Assembly (NCBI GenBank): GCA_002297185.1 | Contig: DBJV01000099.1 | Coordinates: 1-7,941 of the forward strand | Length of the DNA: 7,941 nucleotides | Direction: 5' to 3' | Origin: Christensenella sp. UBA767 | GTDB lineage: Bacteria; Bacillota; Clostridia; Christensenellales; CAG-917 | Part shown: positions 5,258 through 7,941 of the stretch, piece by piece | Layout: each line of letters opens with the position of its first letter | How positions within the stretch are numbered: the stretch's first letter is position 1 | Position numbers and translations under genes: made by a program | The notes under the pieces: generated by a model | Seen by the model: the letters and a program-made list of their open reading frames with translations, nothing else | What the model was told of the DNA's origin: nothing | Databases searched by the model: none

Positions 5258-6091
5258 TCAGGCATCTTGATTTTTGATATGCACGTCGAGTTGGTTGAAC
5301 GGGATTTGGATTCCGTTTTGGTCAAACGCGGTTTTGACTTGCTCGAGCATATCGAAATTGACAGTCCAATAGTCCTCGTTTTTGCACCACACTTTTGCCG
5401 TAAGGTCTATACTGCTTGCGGATTGTGCAGACACCCTAACGCTTGGCGCAGGATCTTTGAGGATGAGTTCGTTTTGGTTCCACACTTCCTCAATTACCTT
5501 TTTCGCTTTCTCGAAATCGTCCGAATAGGAAATGGAGAAAGTCAAATCCACACGGCGAATGTCTTTCTCCGAGTAGTTGACGACCTCGCTGGTAGAGAGT
5601 TTGCCGTTGGGCAAATATATCACCTTATTGTCCGTTGTGCGGAGTTTGGTGTGGCAGATGCGGATGTCCTCAACCGTGCCGGAATAGCCGCAGGCGTCGA
5701 TATAGTCGTCGTCTTTGAAAGGTCTTGTGATGAGGATGAGTATGCCGCCTGCGAAGTTGGAAAGAGTGCCGTTGACCGCGAGACCGACGCCTACGCCGAG
5801 GGACGCAAGCAACGCCGTGATTGCGCTCGTGTCGATGCCGACGTAGCCGATAAGGGCGATGACTACAAGCACTTTCAAGCCGACTTTCGTGACGTAGCTG
5901 AGCGTTCTATAAATGGTTTTATCAATCTTTTTGTTGCTCTCGACCTTCTTGTCCGCGCGCTTTGCAATCTTCTTGCTGAGCCAATTGATAATCGAGAAAG
6001 ATACTATCATTATCACGATTGAGATAACGACTCTGATGCCCGTTGTGGTGAGCCAGTTTTGCACCGTTTGCCACACTTGTTGCCAATCCAT
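5258..6091 (-). CDS. mscS: Small-conductance mechanosensitive channel MscS
   Basis: MscS is a homoheptameric cytoplasmic-membrane channel that opens on membrane tension and lets solutes escape during osmotic downshock. From the chosen start the protein has 277 aa, close to E. coli MscS (286). Membrane segments are about residues 19-39, 65-85 and 88-123. The last is the pore helix, with the Gly/Ala-rich VGVGLAVNGTLSNFAGGILILITRPFKDDDYI (100-131), the family signature. The beta domain follows (YSGTVEDIRICHTKLRTTDNKVIYLPNGKL, 136-165), then an alpha/beta vestibule domain to the C-terminus. An in-frame ATG at 6151 exists, but the consensus promoter's -10 (6143-6148) and predicted start (near 6137) lie inside that extension. 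The ATG at 6089-6091, with AGAGGTG (6096-6102) before it, is therefore correct. No clear terminator separates it from cysK. Confidence 0.96.
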   Translation of the reverse strand: MDWQQVWQTVQNWLTTTGIRVVISIVIMIVSFSIINWLSKKIAKRADKKVESNKKIDKTIYRTLSYVTKVGLKVLVVIALIGYVGIDTSAITALLASLGVGVGLAVNGTLSNFAGGILILITRPFKDDDYIDACGYSGTVEDIRICHTKLRTTDNKVIYLPNGKLSTSEVVNYSEKDIRRVDLTFSISYSDDFEKAKKVIEEVWNQNELILKDPAPSVRVSAQSASSIDLTAKVWCKNEDYWTVNFDMLEQVKTAFDQNGIQIPFNQLDVHIKNQDA

Positions 6092-6114
6092 AATACACCT
6101 CTGATGTAAAAATT

Positions 6115-6130
6115 GCGATATTAGTATCGC
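6115..6130 (-). promoter_or_regulatory. Hairpin in the mscS leader
   Basis: GCGATA (6115-6120) and TATCGC (6125-6130) form a 6-bp stem with a 4-nt loop, in the 5' untranslated region about 12 bp upstream of the ribosome binding site. It lies at about +8 to +23 from the predicted start, so it could be an operator or an mRNA-stabilising hairpin. Confidence 0.45.
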
Positions 6131-6142
6131 CAAATCGAGCAT

Positions 6143-6171
6143 ATTATACAATCGCCTCGGCGGATAGTCAA
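6143..6171 (-). promoter_or_regulatory. mscS promoter
   Basis: On the minus strand: -35 TTGACT (6166-6171), 17-nt spacer, -10 TATAAT (6143-6148), nearly perfect vegetative consensus. It decides the mscS start, since transcription should begin near 6137, downstream of the alternative ATG at 6151. Confidence 0.9.
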
Positions 6172-6217
6172 CAACGCATATGCGCGTGAGCGTGGAAAAA
6201 TATAATCTATTACATTA

Positions 6218-6246
6218 TTGACGTATAGAGTAATCTGTACTATGAT
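6218..6246 (+). promoter_or_regulatory. Promoter of the lipoprotein gene
   Basis: -35 TTGACG (6218-6223), 17-nt spacer, -10 TATGAT (6241-6246). Transcription should start near 6253, leaving a leader of about 65 nt before the ATG at 6317. It is divergent from the mscS promoter. Confidence 0.8.
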
Positions 6247-6316
6247 TAATTTAATGCTTGCATAATTGCTACACCAACTATTTAATTATGCATCATCTCA
6301 TGTATTAGGAGAAAAA

Positions 6317-6727
6317 ATGAGAAAAATAATCATTCCCATAATAATTGTGTGCTTAGCATGTTTAATCTGTTTTACAGGCTGCAATTATTCTACCAATTCA
6401 AATGTAGATACAATAAAAAAACACACCGTAGAACTTTCATTAGATAATTATCTAGACTATCTGACAATTGAAACTACTTCTTCTGCAGGCAATGTTGCAT
6501 CTAGTACATGTCACAATTTCCGAGGAGCATTAGCATATGCTTATTATGACAATGTTATTATTACATATGAACTAACATCAAGTTCATCATCCTCTACAAC
6601 AACTACAACTAAAACATTAAAACTAAATGTCGGCGGATGCGGCACTATAAATACGTATGGTTCAATGTATGGAAGTTCCAGTTATGAAATAACAGCCGTA
6701 TCAGGCACATTGACGTATTGGTTCTAA
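6317..6727 (+). CDS. Small Ser/Thr-rich secreted lipoprotein, unknown function
   Basis: The 136-aa product starts with a lipoprotein signal peptide: MRK, a hydrophobic run (4-20), and the lipobox FTGC with the lipid-modified Cys22. It would be anchored on the outer face of the membrane. The mature part is polar and probably beta-rich, with a low-complexity run of six Ser then five Thr (SSSSSSTTTTT) mid-way and no recognisable domain. Cys residues in the mature part (CHNF and GGCG) could form a disulfide. The start at 6317 is chosen because AGGAG (6307-6311) lies just before it and the signal peptide begins there; the upstream in-frame TTG at 6266 lacks support. The gene is clearly AT-richer than mscS and the lipid kinase gene, which suggests an accessory origin. 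No partner gene is adjacent. Confidence 0.85.
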   Translation: MRKIIIPIIIVCLACLICFTGCNYSTNSNVDTIKKHTVELSLDNYLDYLTIETTSSAGNVASSTCHNFRGALAYAYYDNVIITYELTSSSSSSTTTTTKTLKLNVGGCGTINTYGSMYGSSSYEITAVSGTLTYWF

Positions 6728-6761
6728 TTCAATATACGAAGATTACATTGCAAATTAAACT

Positions 6762-6791
6762 ATAAACGCCACGCGATTGCGTGGCGTTTAT
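6762..6791 (-). terminator. Terminator of the tRNA-Arg gene
   Basis: A 13-bp perfect stem (6762-6774 with 6779-6791; inner part GCCACGC/GCGTGGC) closes a 4-nt loop just past the CCA end of the tRNA. In the tRNA direction the stem ends in GTTTAT followed by more T-rich sequence. It also lies after the convergent lipoprotein gene and may block it too. Confidence 0.8.
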
Positions 6792-6795
6792 GGTG

Positions 6796-6872
6796 TGGTG
6801 CACCCAAACGGGTTCGAACCGCCAACCGTCAGAATCGGAATCTGATGCGCTATCCAGTTGCGCCATGGGTGC
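6796..6872 (-). tRNA. tRNA-Arg, anticodon CCG
   Basis: This is a full cloverleaf on the minus strand with an encoded CCA. The acceptor stem GCACCCA (6866-6872) pairs with TGGGTGC (6800-6806), followed by discriminator A (6799) and CCA (6796-6798). The D arm has GCGC stems and an AACTGGATA loop. The anticodon stem TCAGA/TCTGA holds the loop TTCCGAT with anticodon CCG (6836-6838), reading the Arg codon CGG. The T arm has the GGTTCGAACC core. It has its own promoter and terminator and so is a single-gene unit. Confidence 0.97.
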
Positions 6873-6880
6873 ATATCTGT

Positions 6881-6909
6881 ATTCTATCTTTTTTTGACGG
6901 GTTTGTCGA
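6881..6909 (-). promoter_or_regulatory. tRNA-Arg promoter
   Basis: On the minus strand: -35 TCGACA (6904-6909), 17-nt spacer, -10 TAGAAT (6881-6886), each 5 of 6 to consensus. The start should be near 6874, giving almost no 5' leader on the tRNA precursor. Confidence 0.75.
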
Positions 6910-7012
6910 GAGAAAGCGTATAATTGGTGATTTTTCGACATAAAACAAGTCACGCCGTTAAGACGTTTTGGGTATAGGACATACTACTCTGCGCTGTACG
7001 TGATCGAGGTAT

Positions 7013-7045
7013 AAAACAAGCCACTCGGTGGAGTGGCTTTGTTTT
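7013..7045 (-). terminator. Terminator of the lipid kinase gene (bidirectional)
   Basis: A 9-bp core stem, AAGCCACTC (7018-7026) with GAGTGGCTT (7031-7039), loop GGTG, is extended by A/T pairs past a one-base bulge. On the minus strand the tail reads TTGTTTTAT. It lies only a few bases after the stop codon of the kinase gene. On the plus strand it also ends in a T-rich tail, so it could stop transcripts in both directions. Confidence 0.85.
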
Positions 7046-7048
7046 GTT

Positions 7049-7915
7049 TTATCTGTACATTTTGAGTTTGCCGTGTACGACTTCGATGTCGAGCTTGGTG
7101 TCGTCGATGATTTCACCGTCAAGCTCAAATCTGCTATCGTCAAGCGCTTCGATGGTGATCTTCTTTGCGGTGTATTCTCCGCCCCAGTCCGTGCCGACGT
7201 GTTTGCCTTTGAGGAACTTGAACAGGCGGAACAAGATCTTGCTCTTCTTCATCTCGCTGACGTAGCCGACGTTGAGCAATCCGTCGTCAACGACTGCGTT
7301 GGGGCAAATGGGGATTCCGCCGCCGATAAAGCCGCCGTTGCCGATGCCTATCATAAAGACGCTGGTGTCCTTGGTTACGCCGTCTGCGGTGATGCGCAAG
7401 TGGTGGAATCTCGTGTGGCACAAGGTGTAGAACAACGAATAATAGTATGCCGCCTTGCCTTTGAGCGTCTTGCATTGCGCATATTTGAGCAATACGTCAA
7501 CGTCCATACCGCCGCCGCCTACGTTGAGGCAACGATATTTGCCCAGTTCCATATAATCGACGTACGAGGGATTGTCCTTGAGAATGGTTGCAACAGCCTC
7601 TTCTATCTTGGTGGAGTGTCCGGACTTCTTGATAAAGTCGTTGCCGCTGCCGCAAGCGATTAGGCCGAGCGTTACGTTGTCGAAATTGTCGATGCCGCAA
7701 AGCACTTCGTGGAAAGAGCCGTCGCCGCCCATTGCGATAATCTTGGTGTCGGGGGTTTGGGAAAGTTCTTTCGCAATCTCGGTTGCGTGACCTGCATATT
7801 CGGTCTTATGTACGGTGTATTCCGCACCGTTCTTTTTCAACAATTCTTCGACTTTGCCGAGCGCTTTGAGCGTTTTGCCCTTGCCGCCCGTGGGGTTTAC
7901 GATTATATGGTACAT
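7049..7915 (-). CDS. Diacylglycerol/lipid kinase, YegS/DagK family
   Basis: This family phosphorylates diacylglycerol or related lipids with ATP at the inner membrane face. In Firmicutes DgkB recycles diacylglycerol released by lipoteichoic acid synthesis. The 288-aa length is typical. Visible in order: the N-terminal NPTGGKG (7-13); the nucleotide-binding GGDGS (63-67), a Ser variant of GGDGT, within GGDGSFHEVLCG; GSGND (89-93), a variant of GTGND; the beta-sandwich signature IGNGGFIGGG (191-200); DDGLLNV (210-216); and the acidic DGE (266-268). The start ATG (7913-7915) has GGAGA (7921-7925) at 5 nt, and a TATAAT -10 lies just before. It is a single gene ending at its own terminator. Substrate is not settled by sequence, so DgkB is only a possible name. 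Confidence 0.94.
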   Translation of the reverse strand: MYHIIVNPTGGKGKTLKALGKVEELLKKNGAEYTVHKTEYAGHATEIAKELSQTPDTKIIAMGGDGSFHEVLCGIDNFDNVTLGLIACGSGNDFIKKSGHSTKIEEAVATILKDNPSYVDYMELGKYRCLNVGGGGMDVDVLLKYAQCKTLKGKAAYYYSLFYTLCHTRFHHLRITADGVTKDTSVFMIGIGNGGFIGGGIPICPNAVVDDGLLNVGYVSEMKKSKILFRLFKFLKGKHVGTDWGGEYTAKKITIEALDDSRFELDGEIIDDTKLDIEVVHGKLKMYR

Positions 7916-7933
7916 ATCCGTCTCCGTTGCTTT

Positions 7934-7939
7934 ATTATA
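7934..7939 (-). promoter_or_regulatory. -10 element of the lipid kinase promoter
   Basis: TATAAT on the minus strand at the window edge, predicted start near 7927, just ahead of the ribosome binding site. The -35 lies outside the window and cannot be checked. Confidence 0.55.
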
Positions 7940-7941
7940 TG

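Noticed and set aside
4380..5270. 296-aa open frame antisense to cysteine synthase
   Set aside because: It mirrors the codon pattern of the real gene on the other strand, is very Cys/His-rich with no domain, and lacks a start signal.
5267..6022. 251-aa open frame antisense to mscS
   Set aside because: It is a shadow of the well-supported MscS gene. Asp/Val/Arg-rich sequence without motifs is typical of reverse-frame translation.
6092..6151. 20-residue N-terminal extension of MscS
   Set aside because: The promoter's -10 and predicted transcription start lie inside the extension, and the ATG at 6091 has a good ribosome binding site.
7028..7663. 211-aa open frame antisense to the lipid kinase
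   Set aside because: It is fully covered by the kinase gene and crosses its terminator. There is no ribosome binding site or recognisable domain.

Overview
The window looks like chromosomal DNA from a Gram-positive, Clostridia-type bacterium (Firmicutes), probably gut-associated. The grounds are strong AGGAGG-type ribosome binding sites, sigma-A-like promoters (several with an extended TGn -10), compact intrinsic terminators, a tRNA gene with an encoded CCA end, and the protein families present. Base composition alternates between moderately GC-rich housekeeping genes and AT-rich accessory stretches. The lineage is an inference; no marker gene fixes the genus.

Layout. Positions 1-358 hold no credible gene. 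They look like part of a dispersed, hairpin-rich intergenic repeat carrying the ATTGC...GCAAT motif. Positions 359-790 are an AT-rich, gene-free stretch with a 36-bp alternating pyrimidine-purine tract (Z-DNA-prone), a cluster of palindromes, and the mnmA terminator. Then come mnmA (tRNA 2-thiouridylase, minus strand, apparently leaderless), a two-helix membrane protein of unknown function (minus), and a divergent small XRE-family repressor (plus). The last two share an intergenic region with two near-identical operators exactly 30 bp apart. Next, on the plus strand, is a four-helix DUF4345-like membrane protein. Facing it on the minus strand are mscS (mechanosensitive channel), a cysK/cysM-type cysteine synthase, and a zinc-ribbon membrane protein, transcribed in that order. 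A short Ser/Thr-rich lipoprotein is divergent from mscS. The right end carries tRNA-Arg(CCG) and a YegS/DagK-family lipid kinase, both on the minus strand.

How the genes fit together. Most are independently promoted single genes. MnmA and tRNA-Arg belong to translation, CysK supplies cysteine (the usual sulfur donor to MnmA through a cysteine desulfurase), and MscS and the lipid kinase act at the membrane. The clearest regulatory module is the XRE repressor with its divergent membrane protein: a consensus minus-strand promoter has one operator in its spacer and the other at about +1 to +22. The most speculative items are a possible short plus-strand RNA at 6931-7045, a nested hairpin in the cysK leader, and the repeat/Z-DNA region at the left end. 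I did not find convincing evidence of a wholly new multi-gene system.
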